Shown: piece after piece, positions 21,326-32,626 of the stretch
Layout: each line of letters starts with the position of its first letter
How positions within the stretch are numbered: the first letter of the stretch is position 1
DNA from: Scenedesmus sp. ARA3
Taxonomy: Eukaryota > Chlorophyta > Chlorophyceae > Sphaeropleales > Scenedesmaceae
Direction: 5' to 3'
Assembly (NCBI GenBank): GCA_004335835.1
Contig: RWJK01001754.1
Location: forward strand, 1-50,761
DNA: 50,761 bases
Translations under genes and position numbers: made by a program
Notes under the pieces: model-generated
Databases searched by the model: none
Told to the model about the DNA's origin: nothing
What the model saw: the letters and a program-made list of their open reading frames with translations, nothing else

Positions 21326-24300
21326 ATGAACGTTTGCAGATCAAGGAGCAGCTCAACTGCATGCTTCAGTGGTCGCACCTACGCAGCACACACCAGCTCT
21401 GTTCACAGAGCTCCGCGCACGTGCAGGAGGCATACGCTGCGCGTTAACGCACTACTGAAAACGGTGGGAATGCAATGCGCAGCTGCAGCAGCGGTGAAGA
21501 CCAGCATCCCGCAAACTGAACCTTCTGGAGCAGCAGCAGAAGCAGCAGCAGTGTCAGCCATTGCATGTGAGGACAACACAGTTCCAGGAGAAGTGAACAG
21601 CATCATCTTGCCAATCAAACAAGTATCTTGGTTCTTTGGTGATCAAGCTTGCAGCTCGCGCGCTGAAATGCCCTCAGGTACATGCCAGAATCTCCTGCAC
21701 ACCAACCGTATTCCATTGACATCTGCGTGCACACACAACCCATCATGGGCATGGCATGCCCTTACAGACAGAGGGTGTATCAGCCAGCTGGGAGCCAGAC
21801 CACCGACGAGGTGCAGCTGCGCGTGCCTGTGCTCACCAACTTTGCCGCCCCTGCATGCACACACGCCCACACATACATGCCCCCCCACAGGCAGAGGGCG
21901 TATCAGCCAGCTGGGAGCCAGACCACCGACAAGGTGCAGCTGCGCGTGCCTCTGCTCACCAACTTTGCCGCCCCTGCATGCACACTGTATGCCCCCGCAG
22001 GCGGAAGGTGTGTCAGCCAGCTGGAGCCAGACCACCGACAAGGTGCAGCTGTGCATGCCTCTGCTCACCTACTATGCTGCCCCTGCATGCACATTTTGTG
22101 CACACACAGGCGGAGGGCGTGTCAGCCAGCTGGAGCCAGAACACCGACGAAGTGCAAATGCGCGTGCCTGTTGATGCCAGCGTGCGTGGCCGGGATGTGT
22201 CCCTTGAAGTGCACCCGCTGCGGCTGAAGCTGACAGTTGAGGGCGCCACGCTGCTGGAGGGGCGGCTGGAGGATGTGGGCAGCATCAGAGCAGATGGTGA
22301 GCGGGCTGGCAAGTGATTGAGGCGCGGCAACGCTGCTGGGCGGCCCGTTGGGGTTGTAGGCAGCTGGTTAGAATCGGCAGGGCAGCAGCAAAGGGCTTGT
22401 AGCTGGCAGGGAGCCAGCGGGTGCGGTAGAGACGGGTGGGGTGCAGGAAGCGTGGGCGGTGGGCGGCAGCACGCTGCTGGAGGGGGGGGCTGGAGGATGT
22501 GGGCAGCATCAGAGCTGATGGTGAACGGGCTGGCAGCTGGTGAGGTGTAACGGTTGCGCTGGGCAAGCAGCAGTGCTGAGCAGGCGGTCAGGCTGGGCAG
22601 CTGGTTGTGTTGGGCAGGCTGCTGGGCCGAATGAGCGCGGCAGCAGCGCAGGGCTTGTGGCTGGCCGGAGGCTAGCGGGTGCAGCAGGGAGTGGCAGGGT
22701 GTCAAGTCATCTATGTGTTAGCAGCAGCAGCAGCAGCAGCAGCAGCTGTCAGCTTGTGCTTCTGGCCACAATTTGTTTGATTCGTACCACACCATGAGTC
22801 GTCTTTGATTGGCATGCAGAGTAGGCAGCACTTTTGCGTGCAACTAGGGAGCTGTACGAGTGTCTTGCCACAGCAATAGGCCCCGGCACCTGCGTCCCTG
22901 ACGGTGCTGCTGCTGCTGCTGCTGCAGCTGCTGCTGCTGGCGCTGCTGTGGCCTCTGCGTGCTTCAGACTGCTTTTGGACGCTTGAGACGGATGACGCTG
23001 ACGGCTTCAAGTATGTCTCCATCACCCTGGTGAAGGGCACCATGGGCTACCACCCACCCTGTCTGTGCAATGCTTCTAAAAGCGCTGCTGCCGCTGCTGC
23101 CGCTGCCTGCGCTGCTGCTGCTGCTGCTGCTGCTGCTGTGACTTGCCGCCTGCCGCAGACTGCTTTTGGACGCTGGAGACTGACGATGCTGATGGCTCCA
23201 AGTTCGTCTCCATCACCCTGGTGAAGGGCACCATGGGCTACCAGTCATGGGATGCGCTGCTGGAGAGTGACCGGCCTGACGTCACAGTCACACACAGGGT
23301 GAGGGGCAGGGGGGTGACACAGCCGTGTGCCTGCAGCAACGTTTGTTGGTGCTGGTCAGCTGCTGGTGTTGTGCGCAGAATGGCTGCAGGCACACGTACA
23401 TGCTCTCTGTGCACGGCTGTCATTGATATCTCAGCCAGGCAGTGCTGCTTTCTTGCACCACCACCGCTGTGTGTGCACCAACAGGTGGCGCTGGATGTGC
23501 CTGTGGGCGAGCGCATGGGGCGGCTGGTGCTGGGCCTGAGCCTGGCGGTGCTGTCTCACCACACGTGACTGCACAGCATGACCAGCATTGCATTTCTGTG
23601 CGCCTCCTCTCACTGTCTGCTGCGTCACAGGTGGCGCTGGACGTGCGCGTGGGTGAGCGCAAGGGGCGGCTGGTGCTGGGTTTCAGCAGTGCTGTTTCAC
23701 CGCACTTGACTGCACAACATGACCAGCATGGCATGCTTTTCTGTGCGCCTCCTCTCACTGCCTGGGGCCTCACAGGTGGCACTTGACGTGCGCGTGGGAG
23801 AGCGCATGGGCCGGCTGGTGCTGGGCCTCTTCGGCAACACAGTGCCAAAAACAGTGGAGAACTTCCGCGCCCTGGTCACTGGGGAGAAAGGCACCGGCAA
23901 CTCTGGTTCTGCGCTGGCCTTCAAGGGCAGCCCCTTCCACAGGGTTATCCCGGGGTTCATGGCTCAGGGTGGTGACATCACGCTGGGCAATGGCATGGGA
24001 GGGGAGTCCATCTATGGCGAGTCCTTTGCGGTGAGTGAGCAGAAATGATGTGTAGAAAACCTATTTACATCGGTCTTTTGTGGGTTATAGATTGGTGTAG
24101 GAGGGGAGGACAGCTTGAACAGGTGCGGAGAACTTGTGAGTTGGGATGCCACCCCAGCAGTGCATGCTGCAGGGTGGGATAACATATAACAAGTCTGTGC
24201 AGGGTGAGGAACATTGCTGTTGACACATGCGGTACAACACAGAGAAACCACTTCTGCTGCCAGCAAGCAGTGCATGTATGTTGGCACTTAACCGCCCTCA

Positions 24301-25508
24301 GCTGTTTTACGGCGCGCACAATGCTGCTGCCTTGCCGCCGCTGCTGCTGCTGCTGTGTGCATTTTGCCGCCTGCCAGGATGAGGACTTCAAGCTGCGCTA
24401 TGAGAACCGGGGTGCTGTGGCGATGCGTCATGCCTCTGCTGCTGACTGGCATAGACACAGCAGCTGTTACTGCCTGTCTCACTGGCACTCACACTGCTGC
24501 TGCTGCTGCTGCTGTTGCTGCGGCAACTGCTCGCTGCGCCTATTTCCCTTCAGGATGAGAACTTCAAGCTGCGCCATGATAACCGCGGCGCAGTGGCCAT
24601 GGCCAATGCCGGCCCCAACACGAACAGCAGCCAGTTCTACATCACCTTTGCGCCCACACCCCACCTGGACGGCAAGCACGTGGTCTTTGGGCAGGTGCGG
24701 TCTAGGGCTGCAACACTGCACAAAAACCTGAAGCTCTGAACCTCCAACCTGAACCCTGCGGCCAGCTGCGACAGCTTGTTTAGCACTTGAGAGCAGGACA
24801 GCATCATGCTCATGTTGCTTTGGGTTTGTGTTTTGCAGGCTTGGCACAGCCGCAGCTCGTGCTTATTTGACACGGTGACACTCTCGCTGCACACATGTTG
24901 CGTGTGCTGGACGGGTCCATCTAGCGGGGGAATATCTAATGTGTATTGTGTTTGGAATGTATTATGCCTACTGGCTGCTGCAGGTTGAGGCGGGGTGGAG
25001 CACGCTGATGATGATGGAGTCGGCAGGCAGCGACAGCGGCAGCCCCACCAGCCCAGTCACGCTGGTGGACTGCAGGATGATGGGCCTGGACGAAGACGTG
25101 GAGGCGGCAGTGCAGGAGATGGCAGCAGCGCAGCGCGAGCAGCAGCTGGCTGAGCAGTTCATGGCGGAGATGGATGCGGAGGCAGCAGGGGAGCAGCAGC
25201 AGTCGACGGCGGAGGGGGATGCGGAGGCAGCAGCAGAGGAGCAGCAACAGTCAATGGCGGATGGGGATGTGGATGCGGCAGTGCAGTTCAAGCAGCAGTT
25301 TGCGGAGCTTTTAAAGGCAGACATGAATGATCCAGCAGCAGCAGCAGCGGCTGACAGCCTGCTGGCAGAGGTACCAGATACGAAGGCGTTTTTGGATGCA
25401 GTCGTTGGTGCACAAGCTGATGCGTTTGCAGATGAGGCGTTGAAGGAGATGAAGAAGGAGATGAAGAGGGAGCAGCGGCAGCAACAGAAGAAGCAGCAGC
25501 AGCAATAG
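21326..25508 (+). CDS. CS (NudC-like) domain-cyclophilin fusion, possibly plastid
   Basis: Six exons in phase: 21326-21622, 22110-22296, 23159-23298, 23776-24030, 24554-24694, 24984-25508; 514 aa. Residues 1-50 ([16 protein letters not shown]..., Ser/Arg-rich, no acids) look like a plastid transit peptide. Residues 100-208 form a CS/p23 fold of NudC type: [38 protein letters not shown] near the end. Residues 209-365 are a cyclophilin peptidyl-prolyl isomerase, with [14 protein letters not shown] carrying Arg264, Phe269 and Gln272 (CypA Arg55, Phe60, Gln63). The CypA Trp121 position is His330, which usually weakens cyclosporin binding. The tail (366-514) is Gln/Glu/Ala-rich and ends in a Lys/Arg/Gln coil. 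The combination suggests a co-chaperone that folds clients. Partial copies of exons 2, 3, 4 and 5 crowd the introns; only the last copy of each starts the exon. Confidence 0.87.
21766..22170 (+). repeat. Fourfold copy of the exon 2 start, CS-cyclophilin gene
   Basis: Units of about 105-120 bp begin near 21766, 21881, 21991 and 22101. Each has an acceptor CAG and the codons for EGVSASW. The fourth is used (exon start 22110). Copies 1 and 2 carry an extra G (CAGCTGGGAGCC) that would shift the frame; copy 3 keeps the frame but has no donor. Confidence 0.9.
22236..22700 (+). repeat. Duplicated exon 2 end, CS-cyclophilin gene
   Basis: The exon end GCTGGAGGATGTGGGCAGCA + TCAGAGC and its donor occur at 22240-22310 and again at 22468-22540. 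Related intron sequence (GGGCTTGTAGCTGGC / GGGCTTGTGGCTGGC) follows both. The donors are GTGAGC (used) and GTGAAC (copy). Confidence 0.85.
22721..22746 (+). repeat. (GCA)n array in CS-cyclophilin intron 2
   Basis: About eight GCA units, here in CAG sense, unlike most intronic arrays of the window. A CTG-sense run follows at about 22908-22928. Confidence 0.9.
22968..23245 (+). repeat. Duplicated exon 3 start, CS-cyclophilin gene
   Basis: An acceptor plus the codons for [12 protein letters not shown](F/S)K(Y/F)VSITLVKG lies at 22968-23055 and at 23157-23245. The second continues into the complete exon. The first keeps AG but diverges after GTMGY. Confidence 0.9.
23480..23840 (+). repeat. Threefold copy of the exon 4 start, CS-cyclophilin gene
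   Basis: Copies near 23485, 23631 and 23776 have an ACAG acceptor and codons for VALDV(P/R)VGER.GRLVLG. The third is used. Between the copies, a second shared block resembles TGACCAGCATTGCATTTCTG with CGCCTCCTCTCACTG. Confidence 0.9.
24372..24610 (+). repeat. Duplicated exon 5 start, CS-cyclophilin gene
   Basis: CAG|GATGAGGACTTCAAGCTGCG at about 24376 and CAG|GATGAGAACTTCAAGCTGCG at 24551. The first copy loses similarity after the codons for RGAVAM. Confidence 0.9.
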
Positions 25509-26518
25509 CTGCCAGAAGAAGATGCGAGGCAGGCAGCAAGTAGTGTGGGACTGCCGACAGGGGTGCTTATGTTCCACGCAGCGGTGCTTCATCCATGGTA
25601 GCAGCAGAGACGCAGCAGCAGTCGATGGCAGAGGTGGATGTGAAGGCAGCGGCAGCAGCGCAGCGCGAGCAGCAGCTGGCGGAGCAGTTCATGGCGGAGA
25701 TGGATGCGGAGGCAGCAGCGGCGGCTGATGACGCAGCGGAGGAGATGCAGCAGCAGGTGGCGGCTCAGCAGCAGCAGCAGCAGCAGCAGCAGCAAGATGT
25801 ACAGCAGGCAGCCAGCTAGTGTGGGGCTGCCCGGGCCCGCTAGTGCTAGGGTATGTGTCGTGCTCTGTGCAGTAGCCTGACCTGAGGTGGCTTTGCCACT
25901 TGTGTTGCTGGTTTGTGTTGTTTGTGTTCGGTCCGTCAACGGCAGCAGCTGCTAGGCTGGGTCCTGGCCTGTCACCCAGCTTTGAACACTTGAACATCTG
26001 TCGCCCTCTGGTGTGGCGGGAAACTTCGAGTTCCAGAGTTTGCTACTGACTCAAAGCTCGAAACTTGCAGTTCATTATCGTACCCTGAACACTATGATCA
26101 AGCCAGGAGGCTCCGCCAAATACAACTCCACACATCAAACACGCAGAGTACTCACCCCAAGCGTTCCATGCATGCATTCGACGCCCCTTTGAGTCGAGTG
26201 ATCAGGATGCTTACATGCAACATGCAAACGCTCTGTCAACATCAAACTCTTCAGACTGCTGCGGCACACGCGCCGGCCGCAGGGCCAGCAGTGAACCCCA
26301 CGCTGCTTGGCAAACAGCATAACCAACAGGCCTGTGCATGCATGCGCATAAGGTGTAGCAGCTGCCATGCACATCACCTAGTCCACGATGGCGTTGATGC
26401 TATGGCTTGATAAGTAACATGATGACGATCTAGTGCACCCGCAGCACCCTCTACTACTTGCTTGTAGCATGAAGGCATAGGCCGGTGCAGCATGTGTAGC
26501 AGCTGCCATCTTCTTCAC
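25509..26518. other. Convergent 3' region with coding-like copy
   Basis: The 3' ends of the CS-cyclophilin (plus) and BTB (minus) genes face each other here. At 25601-25820 lies a second version of part of the cyclophilin tail: codons for [20 protein letters not shown] repeat those at about 25118-25189, followed by a CAG array. It follows the stop at 25508, so it is either 3' UTR or an unrecognised extra exon. Confidence 0.55.
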
Positions 26519-26530
26519 CTAGTACACTTT
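26351..26530 (+). repeat. Duplicated stop-codon region of the BTB gene
   Basis: GTGTAGCAGCTGCCAT followed shortly by TCACCTAGT(C/A)CAC occurs at 26353-26386 and 26493-26526. The second includes the gene's TAG stop (sense GTGTACTAG); the first would read GTGGACTAG. Confidence 0.75.
26387..26432 (-). other. Relic resembling the 3' end of the 42046 gene
   Basis: The sense (minus) sequence ATCATGTT...ATCAAGCCATAG + CATCAAC closely matches the last codons, stop and 3' flank of the repeat protein gene at 42034-42080 (ATCATGTTCCCCGTCAAGCC + ATAGCATCAAC). Only about 45 bp are shared. Confidence 0.55.
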
Positions 26531-28511
26531 CAGCACCCTCAGCACCACAGCCAGCTCGCCAGCTGCTGGCAGGCCCGCAGCAGCCCATGCAGCAGCATCC
26601 CAGCCGTCACGCATCACACCCACACCAAAGCTGTCAGGCCAGATGCCATCTTGCCCAAACCTCAAAGGCGGGGTGGTAACATCTATCTGCAGCTCACGCG
26701 GCCTATCAGCCGCTGCTGCTTCGTCACTGCTGCTGCTGCCCCATGTCACGATCATTTCAAACCTGCACTTGTATAAGGCGCTGAGGCGCGGTGTGGCAAC
26801 AACAGGCGATGCTGCAAGCTCAACAGTCACCCCTCCATCACCTTCTTCATCCAGCTTACACAGCAGCCCCACTCGCCATGCCAAGCCAGCCAGGGGCGGC
26901 GTGCTGCAGCTGCTGCAGTGCAGACTACTGCTCCAGCCAGTGAAGAACACTTCCTTGCTCCACTCCTGGATGCTGCTCACTGGCAGCTGCCAGCGCACCT
27001 CCACACCATCTGCTGCTGCTGCTGCTGGCTGCAGCTGGCGAGGACCCAGCAGCCAAGATGCCGGCACTGCACCAAGCCTGCGGGCTGCAGCTGCCTCCTG
27101 CAGCAGTTGCGGCGGCTCGCCAGGCAGGCGCAGCAGCGACGCCAGGGTGGGCAGCAGCTGCCTGTAGCTGTACAGCACAGCAGTGGGGTGGCAGTCGGCT
27201 GCTGCTGTCGCCCAGGCGGCCAGCTGGAACTGCGACAGGTGCTGACACCTGATCAGCGGCGCAAGTGCTTGCGCGCAGTGCTCTGTGATGCTGCTGCGTG
27301 CATGGAAGGGACGGGCTGATAAGATCGGCACCTCTTCTACTTGTGCAATGTACATGGTTGCTGTGAACAGCACCGTATCTTCTGAGGCCACCTTGAGTCG
27401 GTCTGAGCTGAGCAGCAGCTGCATCGCCCCCAGCGGCAGGTGCAGCAGCGTGTCCCTCGCATGCTGGTCACGCCACACTGCCTCCAGGTCACCCAAAGCT
27501 GACAGCAGCACGGCCCTTACACTGGCCACGCTGCAGCTGCTGCTGCTGCTTCTACTGCTGCTGCTGCCGCTGCTGGCGCCTGCAGGAACAGGTGCCGTGT
27601 CAAACTCAGCAGCAAAGCAGATCGCTGGTATCACCGGCAGCAGGCAGCTGGGCCAGGCTTGCAAGTCAGCCAGCTCCTGCATTGTTGCTGGCATCAGGCC
27701 TGGTTTGGGGCCAAACTCATTGCAGGCTGCTGCCTGCAGCAGCCGCACTGCATCTGCTGCTGCCCTGGGCACTTGCAGGAGGTCTGCATAGCGCACTGCT
27801 TGTACTAGGTCTGCCTGATGCAGCTGCAGTTGGGGGCTGTTGAGTGGGATGCCATACAGCCAGCCTACAACTGCCACTGCAGCTGCTTCATGTGATGCAT
27901 CGTCAAGCGTGAGTGTCAGCTGCACGCGGCTGCCGCTGCCATGGCTGCTGCTGTCTTGCCACCGCTGTGCCTGCAGCAGGCAGAGGATGAGCACAAATAG
28001 GATGAGCACAAATAATCAGCACGATGTTGTCCTCTGCAACAGCAAGTGCAGGTGGTGGTAGCATGCTTAGTGTGCATCTAGTGTGGCTGCAGTCAGAAGC
28101 CATTGCGCCTGACATTGGCATTCAAGGCTACCTGTCAGCCCTTGATTATGCTGAGGAGCTTCCTTGCATCCTGTTGTTTCACTAGGCATCTGCTGCTGAT
28201 GTGGTAAGCAACATACAATCTGCCGCAGAACACAAGTACAGCATTGCTGGCATGCTGCTCACCTGAGAGTCAAAGAATGGGCACTTGCGAAGCAGCACCA
28301 GGTGCACTGGAAACTTGTTCGCTGCACATTGAGATAGCCGCTGCTTTTTGGCTGTCGTTTCACCAGCAATGGCTGTGATGCTGTCGGTCTTGCTGCTGAT
28401 GCATATGCACAGGTCTGCATCTGCCAAGCGCTCCTCCTTGAAGATGTCCGCGTGACCTGAAGCGTCCTCATTCACTGCAGGTGCGTTTAAGTTGAAAAGC
28501 TCGTAACTCAT
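26519..28511 (-). CDS. BTB/POZ domain protein
   Basis: Two exons, 28511-28263 and 27970-26519 (566 aa), joined in phase 0 after CTGCCTGCTGCAG. An ATG four codons upstream (28523) is also in frame. The BTB fold begins at ADADLCICI, continues through FPVHLVLLRKCPFFDSQ at the exon junction and LTLTLDDASHEAA, and ends with the typical LVQAVRYADLLQVPRAAADAVRLL. Residues from about 230 contain BACK-like helices (LPLGAMQLLLSSDRLKVASEDTVL). The C-terminal 200 residues (VRWQLPVSSIQEW... to VVLRVLKVY) look like a beta-rich ligand module, possibly MATH-like. Such proteins are often substrate adaptors of CUL3 ubiquitin ligases; that role is inferred from family. A short Ser run and CTG-encoded Ala/Ser stretches interrupt the middle. 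Confidence 0.82.
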
Positions 28512-29249
28512 TGGGCGGTGCAAGGGCCACAGTCAGCGTGCTACTGTACTTTCACGTCGGGCACATCTGCGTCAGCTGCAACGTTCTGATGCTGCTAGAA
28601 CAGCAAGAATCGAGCAAAATTACAATTTTTGTCAGTAATGAGAGCTGCTTGCGGCTGCAAGACGGGGAAGGTGACCGCTTTTTGATGCAACCGTGATGAA
28701 GTGCGCCAGCTTGTCATGGTGTGCTGGTGTTTTGACACAATCGTTTTGGGGTGTGGGCTGGCAGGAACCTGAAAGAGGTGCTCAAATCGGAATCTTTAAG
28801 ATGATAAGCGAAGTTGCTCAGGCTACAGCAAGCAGTACTGCCAACACGGAGTATGCAGTACGCACCATCCACGTGTACAGCGCAGGTCACCTGGCAAGAC
28901 CAGCATGCTGTGGTGCTTAATGCTGCCGCCATCTGCAGTATACTCAGCCAGTAAATTTGGTTCTGTTTCAAACATCTTGTCATTCTTAGGACACAAGGGT
29001 GCAGCAGCAGCCTGTCACAGTGTGTTGTAGCGCCTTTGCGCCCAGCACCCCTGTTGACACTGTCCACCTGCCGCTACTTTCAGGCCAAACGCTGATACCA
29101 ACGTACCAAACACTTGAACTACTATCATGAGCACAGGGTCGCATACAGCCGGACGCAGCTTGTTGCACAAACCAGGCATGCCTGATTCCGGCTCAGAGCC
29201 ATGCACAGCCAGCCTAGCAAATGGGCATGACATGTTACTTCATACCAGC
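28512..29249. other. Spacer between BTB and release factor genes
   Basis: About 740 bp upstream of the BTB gene and downstream of the release factor gene, both on the minus strand. It should contain the BTB promoter. No gene is recognised. Confidence 0.45.
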
Positions 29250-30988
29250 TCAGCCCTCAGCCAGCATCTCCTGCAACAGCTGCTGCTGGTGTGCCAGCTT
29301 CACAGCAGCAATCACCTCCCCCAGCCTGCCGCCCTCCATGAATCGAGGCACATCCATGCTCATGTTGAGCCCCACGCGGTGGTCCACCACGCGACCGTCC
29401 TGGTAGTTGTAGCTGCGAATGCGCTCGTTGGTGTTGGCGTTGCCTGCGGCCGCCTTGCGCTGCGCTGACTGCTCCCTTGCATGCTTCTGCAGCTCCATCT
29501 CATAGAGCTTGGCCCTGCAAGAAACGGCAAGCGGGTCAGAGATTAGCGTGCGCCCGGCACAAGATGCAGGGCAGCACATTCTGAACGGGTAGAGGTTGCA
29601 GATTGACAGCGTGCAGCAACCTGCAAACCACAAGCACGCAACACCTGCGCATTCAATGAACTTGCTTAGTAGGCGTAGTAGTCAAGCTGAACATGCCCGG
29701 CAGCCCGCCTCATTCTGCTGGGCAGCCCCGTGCTCACCACAGCACCCGCAGCGCCTGCTGAACTGCAGTGAGGGCAAATGAATGCTACTGCAGACTATCC
29801 AAGGTTGCAGGACATGTGGAATACGCACAACCAAAGTACTGTTCAGCTATGCTGTGTGTTCCTGCAAGCTGCAGATGCTAGGCAGGTGTGCAGCCCCAGT
29901 GCTCACCGCAACACCCGCAGCGCCTGGCTCCTGTTCTGGCCCTGGCTACGCTCAGAGTGCACCCAAGCTGCAAATTTCAAGCACGTGGCACACACATGTA
30001 CGTGATGATGAGCCCGCTCACCGCAGCACGCGCAGCGCCTGGCTCCTGTTCTGTCCCTGGCTGCGCTCGTTCTGGCACGACACCGCAATGCCCGTAGGCA
30101 GGTGCACCACGCGCACCGCGGAGTCTGTGGTGTTGACGTGCTGCCCGCCTTTGCCGCTGGCCCTGCACGTCTCTATGCGCAGGTCTGTGTCGGCTATACT
30201 GACCTCAACCTGCGCAGCACAGCAGCGGCGACAGCACACCAGCGCTTGGTTTGCTGTCACATAGGCAGAGCGGCACAGGGGCTCGGCCTTGATGCAATCA
30301 GCTCACCCAGAGCAGCAGCTGCTGCAGCAGCATCCTGGGGATTTGGGTGCCCTGTTTGTGTAGTTTGCCACTGCACATGTGCGGTGCAGGCAGGCAGGCA
30401 ATTGTGACTTGCAGCACACAGCATACGCCGCCACCACGCAGCCAAACGCAGAGCTGACAACCTGAGCACCCCACTGCGCCAGCTACGTCCTGCTGCCAGG
30501 GCCTGCTAAACCTCTCGCACCTCAGAGGCCTCAGGCAGTGCAATGACCACCGTTGTGCCCGTCTGCATCTTGCCCTGGCTGTTGCTGGGCACCATGGTCA
30601 CTCGCTTTGCCATGAACACTTCCTGCCAGGCTATGCATCTTGATAACCCAGGCTCCTGCTTGGCCCTGCCACACTACTACGCACCTCTGAGGCCTCCGGC
30701 AATGCAATGACCACCGTCGTGCCGGTCTGCATCTTGCCCTGGCTGTTGCTGGGCACCATGGTCACGCGGTGCACGCCGCTCTCCCAACGCAGCTGGCCAA
30801 ACGCCCCTGGCCCGCTGACCAGCGCAGTGGCGGACTTGATGCCACCAGAATCGCCGGATTTCGACTCCAGCACCTGGCAGCAGCAGCAGCAGCAGCAATC
30901 GCAGCAGCAGTACGTAAATCAACACGCCTGCTGACCAGCGCAGTGGCAGCCTTGATGCCGCCATACTCGGCTAACTTCAACTCCAGCA

Positions 30989-31026
<38 letters not shown>

Positions 31027-32362
31027 TAGCAGCAATAGCAGCACCTGGCAACAGCAGCAGCAGCAGCAGCAGTGAGAACAGCGGGAGGTCAATCAGCAGC
31101 ACATCCCAGCCGAGGCAGATGGCCAAAGGAGCATGGCACCACGGCTGCACTGCGGTTCAACCTGTGCTACCTGCAGGCTGCAGCTGTCATTCCATAATAC
31201 AGAGCAGCATGGACTGTGCACACCTGTACTCCTATTTTTACGCCATGCAGTGCTCTGTAAGCAGATAACACACCTGTGCCATTGCAAGGCCGGGTTGCCA
31301 TGCCCTGCATCCTCACCTCAAAGCACCAACCCCGCTCCCCTGTGAACCGCCGGCACGAATCTAGCAGGTCCTCAGCAAAACTGCCACCCGTGCAACTGCA
31401 GACAGGAATACATGCAGCAGCTGCAGCACCTGCCAATGGCCCTGCTGCAGGCAATCATTACAGCAGCTGCTGCAAGATTCAAATACACCTACCTCGAAGC
31501 GCCAGCCCTGCTCTCCTGCAAAACTCCTGTACATGTCCAGCAGGTCTTCAGCAAAGCCCGCCACCCATTCTCCCCCCACGCTGGCCCTCAGCTCCAGCAC
31601 CACGTTGGCATCTTCTGAACTGTCGGGCGGCAGCAGCGCCAGCAGCAGCGACTCGCGCAGCTCGGCCACCTGTTTTGGCAGGTCACAGCCAATGCCGCAA
31701 CATAAGAGCACGTCAGCAAATGGAGAAGCTGCAGTGTTGCGGGTCAGCCTGTTCGCAGCTCGCCCACCTGCGGCAGTGGGTGCAGCAGGTGCAGCGGCAG
31801 TGAACACAAAGGACAGTGGCAGAGGACTGCATGTAGGCAGCTGTAGCAGCAGCAGCGACTCGTGCAGCTCGGTCACCTGCAGCAGTGCATGAAGGCAGGC
31901 GCAGCAGCGTACAGCCAGGGCAGTGCAGATGACCACATGTGAGGAGGTGCCTACCCCTCGGACACAGTTGCAGGCTTCAGTGCTGGGGGGCCGCTTGCCC
32001 TCACAGCACACTTAAGTGCGCGCAGCAGCTGCAGGCGACTGCAGGGAGTGCCATGAATCCTGCTGCTGCTGCTGCTGCCGCAGCTGTCGCATGACGTGCT
32101 GCCAGCTCAACAAGCACAGCTGTATAGGCCCGCTGCGACTTTTCTGCTGCCACCACTGCTGCTGCTGTACCGCATGTGCTGCCAGCAAGCCCTTCATGCT
32201 TGCAAGCCTTTTTATGCTCTGCGCACACTTCAACAAGCACAGCTTTGAACAGCCAACACTCTCCTGCTGCCACCGCTGCTGCTGCCTGCACCACCTGCTG
32301 CTGCACGGCCACCGGCTCCGTGGGCCTGCCAGCTCCTCCTACACCAGTGCTGCTGCCGTCAC

Positions 32363-32397
<35 letters not shown>

Positions 32398-32565
32398 CTC
32401 GCCTGCTGCTGCCACCCTCCTGCCGCTGCTGCTGCCGCCGCAGCCCTCACCTGCTGCTGTAGGCCCGCCAGCTCCTCCTCTGCCAGTGCTGCCAGCTCGC
32501 TGTCCCCAGCTGCAGTGTTGGTGCGTGTATTGCTTGCTGCTGCACATGCTCGCAATGCAGTGCAC

Positions 32566-32626
<61 letters not shown>

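Noticed and set aside
21766..22170. Four repeats as tandem CS domains
   Set aside because: Only the first 25 or so codons repeat, two copies have a frameshifting extra G, and only the last continues into the domain.
26168..26410. Short + strand frame as a small gene
   Set aside because: It lies in the convergent 3' region, lacks recognisable features and overlaps the duplicated BTB stop region.
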